A DNA stretch of 64,000 nucleotides from Ruminococcaceae bacterium KH2T8 (GTDB lineage: Bacteria; Bacillota; Clostridia; Saccharofermentanales; Saccharofermentanaceae). The DNA is taken from assembly GCA_900111435.1 (NCBI GenBank), contig FOIY01000002.1, forward strand, positions 407,957-471,956. Reading direction: 5' to 3'. Below the pieces are notes generated by a model. The model was not told the origin of the DNA, searched no databases, and worked only from the letters and a program-made list of their open reading frames with translations. Below are positions 1-9,676 of the stretch, in pieces. The first letter of the stretch is position 1; each line of letters starts with the position of its first letter. Both the position numbers and the translations under genes were made by a program.

Positions 1-236
1 TCATTAAGCCTCTTGTCGATCTCGACCGCAGTGATATCAGATCCCATCTCTACGAACTTATCAGTCAGCGCTCCGAGCCCCGGGCCGATCTCGATTATCT
101 TAGAGCCTTCTGCAGCTCCTGAGAGCCCGACTATATCCGAGATGATCTCCTCATCACACAGAAAATTCTGCCCGAAGTTCTTATCGGGCAGAATCTCATG
201 TTCGTTGATATATCTTAAAGTATCTTCTCTGTTCAT
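1..236 (-). CDS. rsmA: 16S rRNA dimethyladenosine transferase RsmA/KsgA, 5' part only
   Basis: SAM-dependent methyltransferase that dimethylates two adjacent adenines near the 3' end of 16S rRNA during small-subunit maturation. Only the first 78 codons lie in the window; the rest runs off the left edge. The visible N-terminus reads MNREDTLRYIN, then NFGQNFL, the family signature just before the SAM fold, then IEIGPGLGALT, the glycine-rich SAM-binding motif I, and an acidic VEID loop that should contact the ribose. The start codon ATG at 234-236 shares one base with the purL stop (TGATG), so translation is probably coupled to purL. The motifs make the family assignment firm; the missing C-terminus cannot be checked. 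Confidence 0.9.
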   Translation of the reverse strand, partial: MNREDTLRYINEHEILPDKNFGQNFLCDEEIISDIVGLSGAAEGSKIIEIGPGLGALTDKFVEMGSDITAVEIDKRLN

Positions 237-3200
237 CAGAGGAAGTAAGCGATACCGGACTCGAATATCTTCTGATCCTTCTCGCCGGGGATATTCTTGC
301 AAAGATCGGGATCGAATCTCTCAGAGTGACCCATCTTACCGAATACACGACCGTCAGGTGAAAGGATACCCTCGATAGCAGCTACGGAACCGTTGGGGTT
401 GAACTCCGTACCGCCTGCAGGTGTACCGAGATCATCTACATAACATGTAGCGATCTGTCCGTTCTTAACGAGCTCATTAAGCTGATCATTGGAGATTACG
501 AACTTACCTTCACCGTGAGAGATCGGGATATTGTAGATCTCGCCGGGCTTAACGCCTGTGAGCCAAGGGCTGTTATTGGACATGATCCTTGTAGAAACAT
601 AGGAGTTCTGGTGACGTCCGATGTTGTTATATGTAAGTGTAGGATCATCTGATGAAAGCTCCTTGATATCACCGTAAGGCACGAGACCGAGCTTGATCAA
701 AGACTGGAATCCGTTACAGATACCGAGCATAAGTCCGTCGCGCTGGAAGAGGAGATCTCTTACAGCCTCAGTTACATACTGATTTCTGAAAGCAGCTGCG
801 AAGAACTTACCTGAACCCTCGGGCTCATCACCTGCGGAGAATCCGCCGGGAAGCATTACTATATTGCTCTCACCGATCTTCTTTGCGAGTGTCTGAAGAG
901 ACTCAGTGATATCCTGCTGGTTTCTGTTCCTGATAACAAATACGTCAGCCTCACCGCCGGCTCTCTCGAAAGCTCTTGCGGAATCGATCTCACAGTTAGT
1001 ACCGGGCATTACGGGGATGATGACCTTAGGCTTAGCACCCTTAAGAACTCCGGAAGCAGCCTTGAATGTCTTATCGGATACAAAAGGTGTGATCGTAAGC
1101 GGCATCTTTGCACTCTCAGCGAATGTCGGGAAGATCTTCTCGAGCTTTCCCTCGAAACGAAGAGCAGCTACGCCGCACTCACAGGAATTCTCGCCATAGA
1201 AGAAGTTACCGTAGTTATTTGTGTAACCAAGGTACTTACCACCTGCCATCTCGACCTTATCAACGGCATTACCGTCATTGCTGATAGCAACGATGATCGT
1301 ACCGAGGCTTCTACTAAAGAGTTCCTTCTCATCGATCTCGTCAGAGAAAGTAAAGCCGAGACTGTTACCGAAGCACATCTGAGCTACTCTTGCGGCAACA
1401 CCTGCGCTTCTTACTACTGCGGCATTCTGAAGCTGACCTCTGGACTGAAGCTCCTTAACTGCCTTAACAACGCGGAGGAAGTGCTCCTTCTTATAGTAAC
1501 CCTTACCGTTTCTTGCAACCTTGATCATGTAGAGCTTCTGGTTGGGACCTGTAAGTGTAGCCGTGATGAGCTTATCAGCTGTAGTCATACCTACTGCGAA
1601 AGATACGAGCGTCGGAGGTACATGGATATCGTTGAATGTACCGGACATTGAGTCCTTACCACCGATGGAAGCAGTACCAAAGTCAAGCTGAGCCTGATAA
1701 GCACCGAGAAGTGCGCTCAAGGGCTTGCCCCATGCTTCGTTAGAGCTCATTCTTTCGAAATATTCCTGGAATGTAAGTCTTGCACTAAGAGGATCAACAC
1801 CCATGCAGAGGAGCTTTAAGAGTGACTCAACAACTGCATGATAAGAACCTGCATACGGATTCCACTCGGTAAAGTAAGGATCAAAACCGTAAGCCATTAC
1901 GGAGCAGTTCTTAGTTGTTCCCTTATCAAGAGGGATCTTAGCTGCCATACCTTCCTCGGGTGATGTCTGATACTTACCGCCGTAAGGCATGATGATGCTC
2001 GCTGCACCGATAGTAGAGTCAAATCTCTGACCGAGACCCTTTCTGGAGCAACCCTCAAGAGTATTGAGAGTCTCTGTAAGGGACTTCTTGAAGTCATGAG
2101 GTGTGTATGTAGGAAGGATAGAATCAAGATACTGATCTTCCTCTGTAGGCTTAACAACTGCGGAAGCAAACTGCTTAGCACCGTTTGTATCGATGAAGGA
2201 TCTGGGAAGATCAACTATAGTCTTTCCGTTCCAGTTCATCTTCATGGAAGGCTCTTCTGTAACCTTAGCGACTACTGTAGCCTCAAGGTTCTCCTTAGCA
2301 GCTGCAGCCAAGAACTTATCAAGATCAGCAGGATGAACTACTACAGCCATTCTCTCCTGAGACTCGGAGATAGCGATCTCGGTACCGTCAAGGCCCTCAT
2401 ACTTCTTGGGAACGAGATCAAGATCGATCTCAAGTCCGTCAGCGAGCTCACCTATAGCAACGGAAACACCGCCTGCACCAAAGTCATTACATCTGATGAT
2501 GAGCTTTGTGACTTCGGGATCTCTGAAGAGTCTCTGAAGCTTACGCTCTGTAGGAGGATTACCCTTCTGAACCTCAGCGCCGCATGTGAGAACGGACTTT
2601 TCATCGTGTGCCTTGGAGGAACCTGTAGCACCACCGATACCGTCACGGCCTGTTCTACCGCCAAGGAGAACAACGATGTCTCCTGCCTGAGGTCTTTCTC
2701 TAACGATATTCTCTGCGGGAGCAGCACCAACAACGGCACCGATCTCCATTCTCTTAGCAACATAACCGGGGTGATAGATCTCATCTACCTGACCTGTAGC
2801 AAGACCGATCTGGTTACCGTAAGCACTGTAACCGGCAGCTGCAGTTCTTACGAGCTTCTTCTGTGAAAGCTTACCCTTAAGAGTAAGGGATACGGGAACC
2901 GTAGGATCACCTGCACCTGTTACACGCATTGCCTGATAAACATAAGATCTTCCGGAAAGGGGATCTCGGATAGCTCCGCCGAGACATGTAGCAGCACCAC
3001 CGAAAGGCTCGATCTCGGTAGGATGGTTATGTGTCTCGTTCTTGAACATGAAGATATAATCCTTATCTTCACCGTCAACCTGGATCTTGATCTTGATGGA
3101 GCATGCGTTGATCTCCTCTGACTCGTCAAGATCAGCGATCTTACCGTCCTTCTTGAGCTTTCTCATAGCCATCGTAGCGATATCCATGAGGCAGATGTGC

Positions 3201-4012
3201 TTGCTCGAAAGTCTTTCTCCGTATACGTCTTCTCTTGTGCTGAGATAATCGGAATAGGATGCCTTGATGTCATTCGTGAGTTCGTCGTCACCCTCGAACT
3301 TAACGTCTGTAAGCTCTGTAAGGAATGTTGTGTGACGGCAGTGGTCAGACCAGTAAGTATCAAGCACTCTGATCTCTGTTACTGTGGGATTTCTCTTCTG
3401 CTCCTTGAAGAAGTCCTGTGTGAACTTGATGTCGGACTCGCTCATTGCAAGACCCATATCGCTTCTTAAAGCGTAAAGCGCAGTCTCATCCATATCGATG
3501 AAACCTTCGATAGTAGGAACTTCTGTAGGGATATCGTACTTATCCTCGAGAGTCTCGGGCTTCTCGGCAGATGCCTCTCTTGCCTCAACGGGGTTGATCA
3601 GATAACCTGCGATCTTGCTCTTCTGCTCTTCTGTAACAGAACCGTAGAATGCAACGATCTTTGCAGTCTTAACGATGGGTCTTTCCTTCTGCGTAAGGAA
3701 CTGTACGCACTGAGCAGCGGAATCAGCTCTCTGATCGTACTGTCCGGGGAGTGCTTCGATGATAAGGACGTAGCAGCTGTCGCCGAGATCTACGGTCTCA
3801 TCATAAACGTTATCTACGGGAGGCTCGGAAAAAACAACACTCTTTGCCTTCTCATATTCTTCATCCGTAATTCCTGATACATCGTATCTGTTGATAACTC
3901 TTACGCTTGTAAGCGTAGTGATATCGAGGTCACTTGATACGTCGTGCAGGATACCTTTTGCTTCAACGGCGTAATCGGGCTTCTTTTCTGACAATACTCT
4001 TCGAACTGACAT
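236..4012 (-). CDS. purL: Phosphoribosylformylglycinamidine synthase, single-chain form
   Basis: Catalyses the fourth step of de novo purine synthesis, converting FGAR, ATP and glutamine to FGAM. At 1258 residues it is the long form in which PurS-like, PurL and PurQ parts are fused, a clade known from Clostridium and Bacteroides. Visible features: an N-terminal PurS-like region; a synthetase core with HNHPTEIEPFGG and the glycine-rich GGRTGRDGIGG; and a C-terminal class I glutaminase domain beginning near VIIPVMPGTNCEID, with GICNGFQ carrying the nucleophilic Cys at about residue 1097. The ATG is preceded by AAAGGGAGAA. No other purine genes are adjacent; its downstream partner is rsmA. The leader is too short (about 30 nt from the likely -10 box) for a purine riboswitch. 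Confidence 0.96.
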   Translation of the reverse strand: MSVRRVLSEKKPDYAVEAKGILHDVSSDLDITTLTSVRVINRYDVSGITDEEYEKAKSVVFSEPPVDNVYDETVDLGDSCYVLIIEALPGQYDQRADSAAQCVQFLTQKERPIVKTAKIVAFYGSVTEEQKSKIAGYLINPVEAREASAEKPETLEDKYDIPTEVPTIEGFIDMDETALYALRSDMGLAMSESDIKFTQDFFKEQKRNPTVTEIRVLDTYWSDHCRHTTFLTELTDVKFEGDDELTNDIKASYSDYLSTREDVYGERLSSKHICLMDIATMAMRKLKKDGKIADLDESEEINACSIKIKIQVDGEDKDYIFMFKNETHNHPTEIEPFGGAATCLGGAIRDPLSGRSYVYQAMRVTGAGDPTVPVSLTLKGKLSQKKLVRTAAAGYSAYGNQIGLATGQVDEIYHPGYVAKRMEIGAVVGAAPAENIVRERPQAGDIVVLLGGRTGRDGIGGATGSSKAHDEKSVLTCGAEVQKGNPPTERKLQRLFRDPEVTKLIIRCNDFGAGGVSVAIGELADGLEIDLDLVPKKYEGLDGTEIAISESQERMAVVVHPADLDKFLAAAAKENLEATVVAKVTEEPSMKMNWNGKTIVDLPRSFIDTNGAKQFASAVVKPTEEDQYLDSILPTYTPHDFKKSLTETLNTLEGCSRKGLGQRFDSTIGAASIIMPYGGKYQTSPEEGMAAKIPLDKGTTKNCSVMAYGFDPYFTEWNPYAGSYHAVVESLLKLLCMGVDPLSARLTFQEYFERMSSNEAWGKPLSALLGAYQAQLDFGTASIGGKDSMSGTFNDIHVPPTLVSFAVGMTTADKLITATLTGPNQKLYMIKVARNGKGYYKKEHFLRVVKAVKELQSRGQLQNAAVVRSAGVAARVAQMCFGNSLGFTFSDEIDEKELFSRSLGTIIVAISNDGNAVDKVEMAGGKYLGYTNNYGNFFYGENSCECGVAALRFEGKLEKIFPTFAESAKMPLTITPFVSDKTFKAASGVLKGAKPKVIIPVMPGTNCEIDSARAFERAGGEADVFVIRNRNQQDITESLQTLAKKIGESNIVMLPGGFSAGDEPEGSGKFFAAAFRNQYVTEAVRDLLFQRDGLMLGICNGFQSLIKLGLVPYGDIKELSSDDPTLTYNNIGRHQNSYVSTRIMSNNSPWLTGVKPGEIYNIPISHGEGKFVISNDQLNELVKNGQIATCYVDDLGTPAGGTEFNPNGSVAAIEGILSPDGRVFGKMGHSERFDPDLCKNIPGEKDQKIFESGIAYFL

Positions 4013-4047
4013 GGAGATTCTCCCTTTTTATTAATATATACGCAAAG

Positions 4048-4053
4048 ATTATA
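4048..4053 (-). promoter_or_regulatory. Probable -10 box of the purL promoter
   Basis: The minus strand reads TATAAT here, about 35 nt upstream of the purL start codon. No good -35 hexamer is present at 16-18 nt, so this promoter may depend on an activator or on bases around the -10 element. The rest of the 220-bp gap to the divergent lipoprotein gene is AT-rich and shows no other clear feature. Confidence 0.4.
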
Positions 4054-4232
4054 CACTAATCAGTATTAAATTTCGTATGTGATATGCCCAAAAAGATAGC
4101 TATTTAAGAGAGTAAGTTCTCTAATTCACCATTACATTTAGTCGGGTTTCCAATTTTCAATAAAAATCTTTTTGAAAAATGCAACTACCGGAAATTCTAT
4201 ATCGTCCTATTTTTAGGAATAGGAGGTGAACA

Positions 4233-6692
4233 ATGAAAAAGTTTAAAGTCATTTTCTCAAGCACTATGGCACTGGTCATGATCTTACCTGCAGTTTCCGT
4301 AACGTCCTGCGGAAAGAAGAATGAGGATCAGATTGCCAAAGACAGTCCCTGGTACAGCCTTCAAAGACATGATATCTGTCAAAACTATGCCGAAGAAACG
4401 AATTATTACGAGACGCAGTTTGCCGGATACAGCGACGATAAGCTCTATTATCTTACAACCGGTCAATTTATCATTCCCGATGATGTTGATTATGCTACGC
4501 TGGATCTGAATGATTATAACTTTGCCATGCTCGATGTTTATGACATTGAAGGTAGTCTTATCAAGTCGATAGATATTGAAAAAGATATTGATATTACACC
4601 GTTTCTTCCCGAAAATCAGACATGTCCAAACGGCATTGATATCTGGAATATGAAAGCTCGTTTTGAAGACGGAAAGATGAAATGTATCGTAGATGCTCTG
4701 CTCTTCCCTTCATGGCAGACCAATAAGTACTACGTTACGTATGATATCGACAGTGAGACAGTAGAATCTATTGAACTCGCTATAGAATTTGCAGATGACG
4801 TACGTGTAGGTGACGTCTCTGTGGGATACAGTAATAACGGATCTTACGGTTTTGAAGGTTATACCATAGATACTTATACGACTCATACGACTTATGCTCC
4901 CGTAGTTATTTCCGTTACTACACCTGACGGAGTAAATACTGATTATGATGTCAGTCAGTTGCTGCCGAATCTTGTCACTTCCGAAGCCTCTGATTTTATT
5001 TATCTCGGTGAAGGAAAAGCATTGGTAGGTTTTCTTGCAGGAAACAGGATCGATAAGTATTACTACACTATGGAACTTGATTCGGGAGCACTTACTCCAT
5101 ACGAAGAAGATACAACATGGTTCTGTAATTACTTCAGTTATTGCAATGTAACCTATATCGACGGTACCGGTTATGTCCTTACGGATTGTAACGGAATCAA
5201 GAAACTTGATTTTGAGACTAAGGAAATCGCAGAGATATTTTCTTATGATTCATGTAATATCAATCGATTTGATACCAGGGATCTTTCAGTAATATCGATC
5301 ACAGACGATCAGATACTGCTTACAGGTGTATTTACCTTCTATGACGGAGCCGGAGAAGCAAATACCAGAGTAAGTTTCTACGATCTTCAAAGACAGGATA
5401 CTAACCCTAATGCCGGAAAGACTATGATCAAGGCTGCGACACTGACGGAATTTGATTACACATTCTGTGAAGCTGTATGCAACTTTAATGAAACCGATGA
5501 AGACAGCTATATTGTCTTAGACAGCAGTTACTCAATGATGCAGATGTACCTTGAAGGTAAGATCAGATCTTATACTGACGGTTTTGCTACTGACGGCCTC
5601 GAAGAGCAGACTGAACTTTCTAATCAACTGTCTATCGACCTTTTGTCCGGTGACGGTCCCGATATCATATTGGACGGCGCATCTTACTATCAGCTCAACA
5701 GTGACGATCTTCTCTTGGATCTGTCGTCTGAAATGAATTTCGACGGACTATTCACCAATGTTATCGACTCAGCAAAGGTTAACGGAAAGCTTTACCAATT
5801 ACCGCTGACAATAGGAATTAACGGAATAATAACTCATGCATCTGAAGTTGATAACGGTCAGTGTGGATTTACTTTCGATCAATACCTTGAGTTTGTTAAC
5901 GGACCTTGTAACGGAACAGATCCCGTCGACATGGGCCAAATTGAGTTCTTTATTACTGCCCTCAGTGCCATGAACGGAGATTTCTCGGATGGTAATTCAA
6001 TAAATTACGATAATGATGAATTCCGTTCTTTAGCACAATATGTTAACGAGCATGTATTTGATCCCGTAGTTGCACCTGAAGACGAGATCGTTGAATACTA
6101 TGATTTTTCGATAAATTCGCTTCCTCCTGTAGGTGAATATAAAGAAGATATCTCTTTCGGTTCTTTGATCGGTGATTACTATAATAATGATTTCGCTGAT
6201 ATCACAATACTCGGAATACCGTCATCAGACGGCAGAGGCCCCATGATAACAGTCAGCTCATCTATCGCCGTATCTTCAAAGACCGAACATAAAGATGCAT
6301 GTATAAGATTTGCTCAAACACTGCTGTCAGATGAGGTTCAGAACAGTTACGGAACTCTTTCTTCCTCAATTCCGATTCAGATAGCATCATTTGAATCTTC
6401 AGCAAATACACTGCTCGGCGAGATCAATAATTTCATCAGCAAAAATCTGGAGATGGCATCGGTATACGGTTTTGTTGATCCGAACCTTCCCTCGGAAGAG
6501 ATCCCTGCATCGGTTATTGATGATTTCGAATCGGTTATTAACTCGTGTTCTCAGGTCGCATCTCTTGATCCCGAGATAATGATAATCGTCAAAGAAGAGA
6601 TGCCGGCTTACTTCACCGGACAAAAAGAGCTGGATGATGTAATAGGATTAATAAATAACAGAGTATCAACATTTATAAACGAAAGAGGATAA
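4233..6692 (+). CDS. Large lipoprotein with solute-binding-protein-like C-terminal half
   Basis: Probable surface-anchored lipoprotein of 819 residues. The N-terminus has a Lys-rich start, a hydrophobic stretch and a lipobox ending at Cys26 (VTSC). Residues from about 40 to 390 alternate short strand-like segments rich in Tyr, Asp and Gly and could form a beta-propeller. From about 430 onward the sequence resembles family 1 extracellular solute-binding proteins: GDGPDIIL followed by a hydrophobic strand, a YQLPLTIGINGI segment, and near the end an ISSKT/EAxxF-like stretch (SSKTEHKDACIRFAQTLL) typical of sugar-binding lipoproteins. The ribosome binding site AGGAGGTGAACA is strong. No permease or ATPase gene is adjacent, so an import role is unproven; it could instead present a ligand to a sensor. 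It is transcribed alone and ends in a terminator. Confidence 0.75.
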   Translation: MKKFKVIFSSTMALVMILPAVSVTSCGKKNEDQIAKDSPWYSLQRHDICQNYAEETNYYETQFAGYSDDKLYYLTTGQFIIPDDVDYATLDLNDYNFAMLDVYDIEGSLIKSIDIEKDIDITPFLPENQTCPNGIDIWNMKARFEDGKMKCIVDALLFPSWQTNKYYVTYDIDSETVESIELAIEFADDVRVGDVSVGYSNNGSYGFEGYTIDTYTTHTTYAPVVISVTTPDGVNTDYDVSQLLPNLVTSEASDFIYLGEGKALVGFLAGNRIDKYYYTMELDSGALTPYEEDTTWFCNYFSYCNVTYIDGTGYVLTDCNGIKKLDFETKEIAEIFSYDSCNINRFDTRDLSVISITDDQILLTGVFTFYDGAGEANTRVSFYDLQRQDTNPNAGKTMIKAATLTEFDYTFCEAVCNFNETDEDSYIVLDSSYSMMQMYLEGKIRSYTDGFATDGLEEQTELSNQLSIDLLSGDGPDIILDGASYYQLNSDDLLLDLSSEMNFDGLFTNVIDSAKVNGKLYQLPLTIGINGIITHASEVDNGQCGFTFDQYLEFVNGPCNGTDPVDMGQIEFFITALSAMNGDFSDGNSINYDNDEFRSLAQYVNEHVFDPVVAPEDEIVEYYDFSINSLPPVGEYKEDISFGSLIGDYYNNDFADITILGIPSSDGRGPMITVSSSIAVSSKTEHKDACIRFAQTLLSDEVQNSYGTLSSSIPIQIASFESSANTLLGEINNFISKNLEMASVYGFVDPNLPSEEIPASVIDDFESVINSCSQVASLDPEIMIIVKEEMPAYFTGQKELDDVIGLINNRVSTFINERG

Positions 6693-6698
6693 AAGCAA

Positions 6699-6740
6699 AG
6701 CCCTCCGCACCACTTAAGGTTCGGAGGGTTTTATTTTTTC
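6699..6740 (+). terminator. Rho-independent terminator, probably bidirectional
   Basis: A CCCTCCG...CGGAGGG stem (6701-6707 with 6722-6728) is followed by TTTTATTTTTT on the plus strand. It ends the lipoprotein transcript. On the minus strand the hairpin is followed by CTTTGCTTTT, so it may also stop convergent htpG transcription. Confidence 0.88.
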
Positions 6741-6759
6741 TTTATCTCTGAAGATTGAA

Positions 6760-8688
6760 TTACTTATCGAGCATATTACCGAGAAGCTCGGAGTTATATG
6801 CGAGGAATCTCTGAAGTCCTTCGGAATCCAAAGATCCGTGAGCGAGCCTAGCCTGATCATAGATATGCTGAGCAAGTCTCTTGGCTTCATCATCCTTTGT
6901 TCCCATCTCCTTCATAGCTGTAAGCTTTGAGATTACGGGGCTGTCGGTATTTACGATGAATTCCTGGATCAGAGGGAACATCTCATCGAGTTTAGCGTAG
7001 GGATCTTCTCCGTCCTTTGCAGTCATCCTTGCAAACTGCTCATACTGCTTTCTCATCTCCTGCATACGTCTGTTCTCTTCAGACTCGCGGATGAGAGCGG
7101 GCATTGAAGTCTTACCCATCGCTTTCGCATATACCGTGAGCTTATCGTCACCTACGGATGCTCGGAAGAATTCACGGAGCTTCTTCATCGTCTCTTCGTC
7201 GGAATCCTCACCGGAGATCTCCGAATCGACTCTCTTGAACTTGATATCCTGATACTTAAACTCGAGGAAAGAGATGAAATTATTGTCGATCTCCTCATCA
7301 AGGATAATGACTTCATAACCTTCATTCTTAGCCATGGAGATATAAGCAGCCTGAGCAGTAGCATCAGTTGTATATCTTACCTGCTTCTTCTCCTTGGTAA
7401 GCTCTTCCATCGTAAGGAACTTGCCTTCAGTTGTCTTAAATAGGCAGATATCCTTGACCTTCTCGTAGAACTTCTCTTCCTTCATCATGCCGTACTTAAC
7501 GAATACGGAGATATCAGACCAGTACTTCTCGTAAGACTCTCTTTCCTTCTTGAAGAGTTCATTAAGCTTATCAGATACCTTCTTAACGATATGACCTGAG
7601 AGCTTCTTTACATATTCATCCTGCTGAAGAGCAGATCTTGATACGTTAAGAGGCAGATCAGAGCAGTCAAGGCAGCCCTGAAGAAGGAAAAGGAAATCAG
7701 GAATGATCTCCTCAATGTTATCGGCTACAAATACCTGGTGATTATAGATCTTGATCCTGCCTTCAAGTGACTGGTAGACATTATCAGTCTTCGGGAAATA
7801 AAGGATTCCCTGAAGAGTGAAAGGATAATCCATATTGAGGTGGATCCAGAAAAGGGGATCCTTACCGTCATTGAATACAGAATGATAGAACTGCTTATAC
7901 TCGTCATCCGTGCATTCGGAAGGCTTTTTGATCCAAAGAGGCGCCTTGTCGTTCAAAGGTACGTAGCTTACATCCTTTATCTCATAGGTCTCACCCTTCT
8001 CTTCCGCTTCCTTCTTGCGCTTTTCCTCAGACTCCATATGAAGTCTGTCTGCTTTCTTATCAATGAAATAAAGATCCGAAGGAATGAATGCACAGTACTT
8101 ACGAAGAGTCATGCGAAGAGTAGCAGAATCAAAGATCTTGGCAGCTTCCTCGGAGAGCTTTAAGGTGATCGCAGTACCTCTTTCCTTACGATCGGATTCG
8201 GAGATCTCATACTCCATACCGTCATTAGAAGACCAGCGAACAGACTCCTCGCTTTCAACAAAGCTCTTTGTGTCGATAGTAACTTCATCAGCTACCATAA
8301 AAGCAGAATAGAATCCGAGTCCGAAGTGACCGATGATGCCGGACTTATCCGTTGACTGCTCCTGATACTTGGTAACAAAGTCCATTGCGCCGGAGAAAGC
8401 GATCTGATTGATGTATTTCTCAACTTCCTCGGCGGACATACCGATACCGTTGTCCTCAAATATAATGGTCTTCTCATCATCGTCATAGATTACGTTGATG
8501 CGGAAATCCTGATCGAGGTCACCGTCTGCCTTACCAAGCTCAATGAGCCTTCTGTACTTAGCGATAGCATCAGCACAGTTTGAGACAAGCTCTCTCATAA
8601 AGATGTCCTGATCCGAGTACAGCCACTGCCTGATTATCGGGAAGATATTTTCGGTAGTAACCGATACCTGACCTTTTTTCGAATCCAT
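6760..8688 (-). CDS. htpG: Hsp90-family molecular chaperone HtpG
   Basis: Cytosolic ATP-dependent chaperone of the Hsp90 family, 642 residues, a normal bacterial length. The N-terminal GHKL ATPase domain shows the helix ELVSNCADA with the catalytic Glu and Mg-binding Asn, the loop DNGIGM, and the lid and nucleotide segment GHFGLGFYSAFMVAD. The middle domain contains the conserved SRSALQQDEYVKKL region (usual form SRExLQ), and a C-terminal dimerisation domain follows. The eukaryotic MEEVD tail is absent, as in all bacteria. The gene starts 5 bp after the class IV aminotransferase gene and has its own AAGG ribosome binding site, so the two are probably co-transcribed. No CIRCE or other heat-shock operator was seen at the operon promoter. 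Confidence 0.97.
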   Translation of the reverse strand: MDSKKGQVSVTTENIFPIIRQWLYSDQDIFMRELVSNCADAIAKYRRLIELGKADGDLDQDFRINVIYDDDEKTIIFEDNGIGMSAEEVEKYINQIAFSGAMDFVTKYQEQSTDKSGIIGHFGLGFYSAFMVADEVTIDTKSFVESEESVRWSSNDGMEYEISESDRKERGTAITLKLSEEAAKIFDSATLRMTLRKYCAFIPSDLYFIDKKADRLHMESEEKRKKEAEEKGETYEIKDVSYVPLNDKAPLWIKKPSECTDDEYKQFYHSVFNDGKDPLFWIHLNMDYPFTLQGILYFPKTDNVYQSLEGRIKIYNHQVFVADNIEEIIPDFLFLLQGCLDCSDLPLNVSRSALQQDEYVKKLSGHIVKKVSDKLNELFKKERESYEKYWSDISVFVKYGMMKEEKFYEKVKDICLFKTTEGKFLTMEELTKEKKQVRYTTDATAQAAYISMAKNEGYEVIILDEEIDNNFISFLEFKYQDIKFKRVDSEISGEDSDEETMKKLREFFRASVGDDKLTVYAKAMGKTSMPALIRESEENRRMQEMRKQYEQFARMTAKDGEDPYAKLDEMFPLIQEFIVNTDSPVISKLTAMKEMGTKDDEAKRLAQHIYDQARLAHGSLDSEGLQRFLAYNSELLGNMLDK

Positions 8689-8693
8689 TTATA

Positions 8694-9539
8694 TTACCTT
8701 CTTTCGTTTATATATTTGCTGATCTGGTCGATATAGCATCTCGAGATGTTCTTTATGAGCGGATCATTAGCCGAATCAAAAGTAACATCATCGACAGATG
8801 CGATAGGAAGGATATCAAAAGGAGTGCTCGATACGAAGAGCGATGCACCCTTTGTCTCCTTTAATTCTTCAAGCGAAAAAGTATCGATTACGAGCTCGCC
8901 GCCTGCCTGCTGCATAGAAGACATAACGCGATTCCTGGTGATACCGAGAAGTATCTTACTATCGGGAGCCGAATAAACCTTATTGCCGATAACAACAAAG
9001 AGATTGGACTTTGAGCCCTCATAGAGTTTGTCATTGCTGTCAGCGAGAACAAGCTCGTAAGCACCGCTCTTAGCGAAAGCATCCGCTACGGCCTTCTTGT
9101 AGTCGCCTCTGAACACCTTGATATTGGGATCTACTCTGTCCCACTTAAGAAGCGATGAATTGATTCCCTTTTCAAAATGCTCCTTAGAAGGGATATTCGC
9201 CTCACAGATATGAATGAGGATATGCTCCTTTGTAAGGACGATCCTAAGATTACCTTCCTTGAAATCAGGATACTGCTCTCTTAAGAAACCGTATGACGTC
9301 TTCTCGATGAGCGCGGGATCTACGGGGAAATCCTCGATACCTTTGACCGACTTTGCAAGTCTGGCCAGATGATCTTCAAGATAAAGAAGGACACCTTCCT
9401 TGATCCTGACCGTCTCATAATAGGTAACGGAATCAGTAGGTTTTAAGAGTTCACTTTCGATATCCGAACCTTTTTCGATGATCTTTCCGTCATAGTAATA
9501 AACGCCGCCGACAGGGCTTTCGAGCAACGGATAAGCCAT
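8694..9539 (-). CDS. Class IV (fold-type IV) PLP-dependent aminotransferase or lyase
   Basis: PLP enzyme of the family that holds branched-chain aminotransferase (IlvE), D-amino-acid aminotransferase and aminodeoxychorismate lyase (PabC). Its 281 residues fit. Family features are visible: YYETVRIKEG and YLEDHLARL near the N-terminus, the probable PLP lysine in FRGDYKKAVADAF, the YEGSKSNLF motif, and GITRNRV, which binds the cofactor phosphate. These do not decide between IlvE-, Dat- and PabC-like substrates, and no pabA/pabB or ilv genes are near. The ATG follows AGAGGTGATGCACT. It leads a two-gene unit with htpG. Confidence 0.85.
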   Translation of the reverse strand: MAYPLLESPVGGVYYYDGKIIEKGSDIESELLKPTDSVTYYETVRIKEGVLLYLEDHLARLAKSVKGIEDFPVDPALIEKTSYGFLREQYPDFKEGNLRIVLTKEHILIHICEANIPSKEHFEKGINSSLLKWDRVDPNIKVFRGDYKKAVADAFAKSGAYELVLADSNDKLYEGSKSNLFVVIGNKVYSAPDSKILLGITRNRVMSSMQQAGGELVIDTFSLEELKETKGASLFVSSTPFDILPIASVDDVTFDSANDPLIKNISRCYIDQISKYINERR

Positions 9540-9572
9540 AGTGCATCACCTCTAGTCATTATTCAACTAAGA

Positions 9573-9601
9573 ATTGTACTATTTAATCGGATAATATTCA
9601 A
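9573..9601 (-). promoter_or_regulatory. Predicted sigma-A promoter of the aminotransferase-htpG operon
   Basis: On the minus strand TTGAAT (9596-9601) is separated by exactly 17 bp from TACAAT (9573-9578), about 35 bp upstream of the aminotransferase start codon. Spacing and position fit a housekeeping promoter. Confidence 0.55.
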
Positions 9602-9618
9602 AACAAGATACATTTGTA

Positions 9619-9648
9619 TTAAAAAAACGCCCCGAATACTCGGGACGT
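9619..9648 (-). terminator. Terminator of the first small lipoprotein gene
   Basis: The minus strand forms CGTCCCGA-GTAT-TCGGGGCG followed by seven T. The stem sequence is almost the same as that of the terminator behind the paralogous gene (10391-10416). Confidence 0.85.
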
Positions 9649-9676
9649 CCTGATGATCACGATATTTAAGTCTCGA

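Noticed and set aside
2096..2866. Plus-strand open frame of 256 codons opposite purL
   Set aside because: Cys/Ser/Leu-rich product without any motif; purL on the other strand is unmistakable.
4013..4232. Possible purine riboswitch upstream of purL
   Set aside because: The likely -10 box lies only about 35 nt before the start codon and the conserved purine-aptamer loops were not seen.
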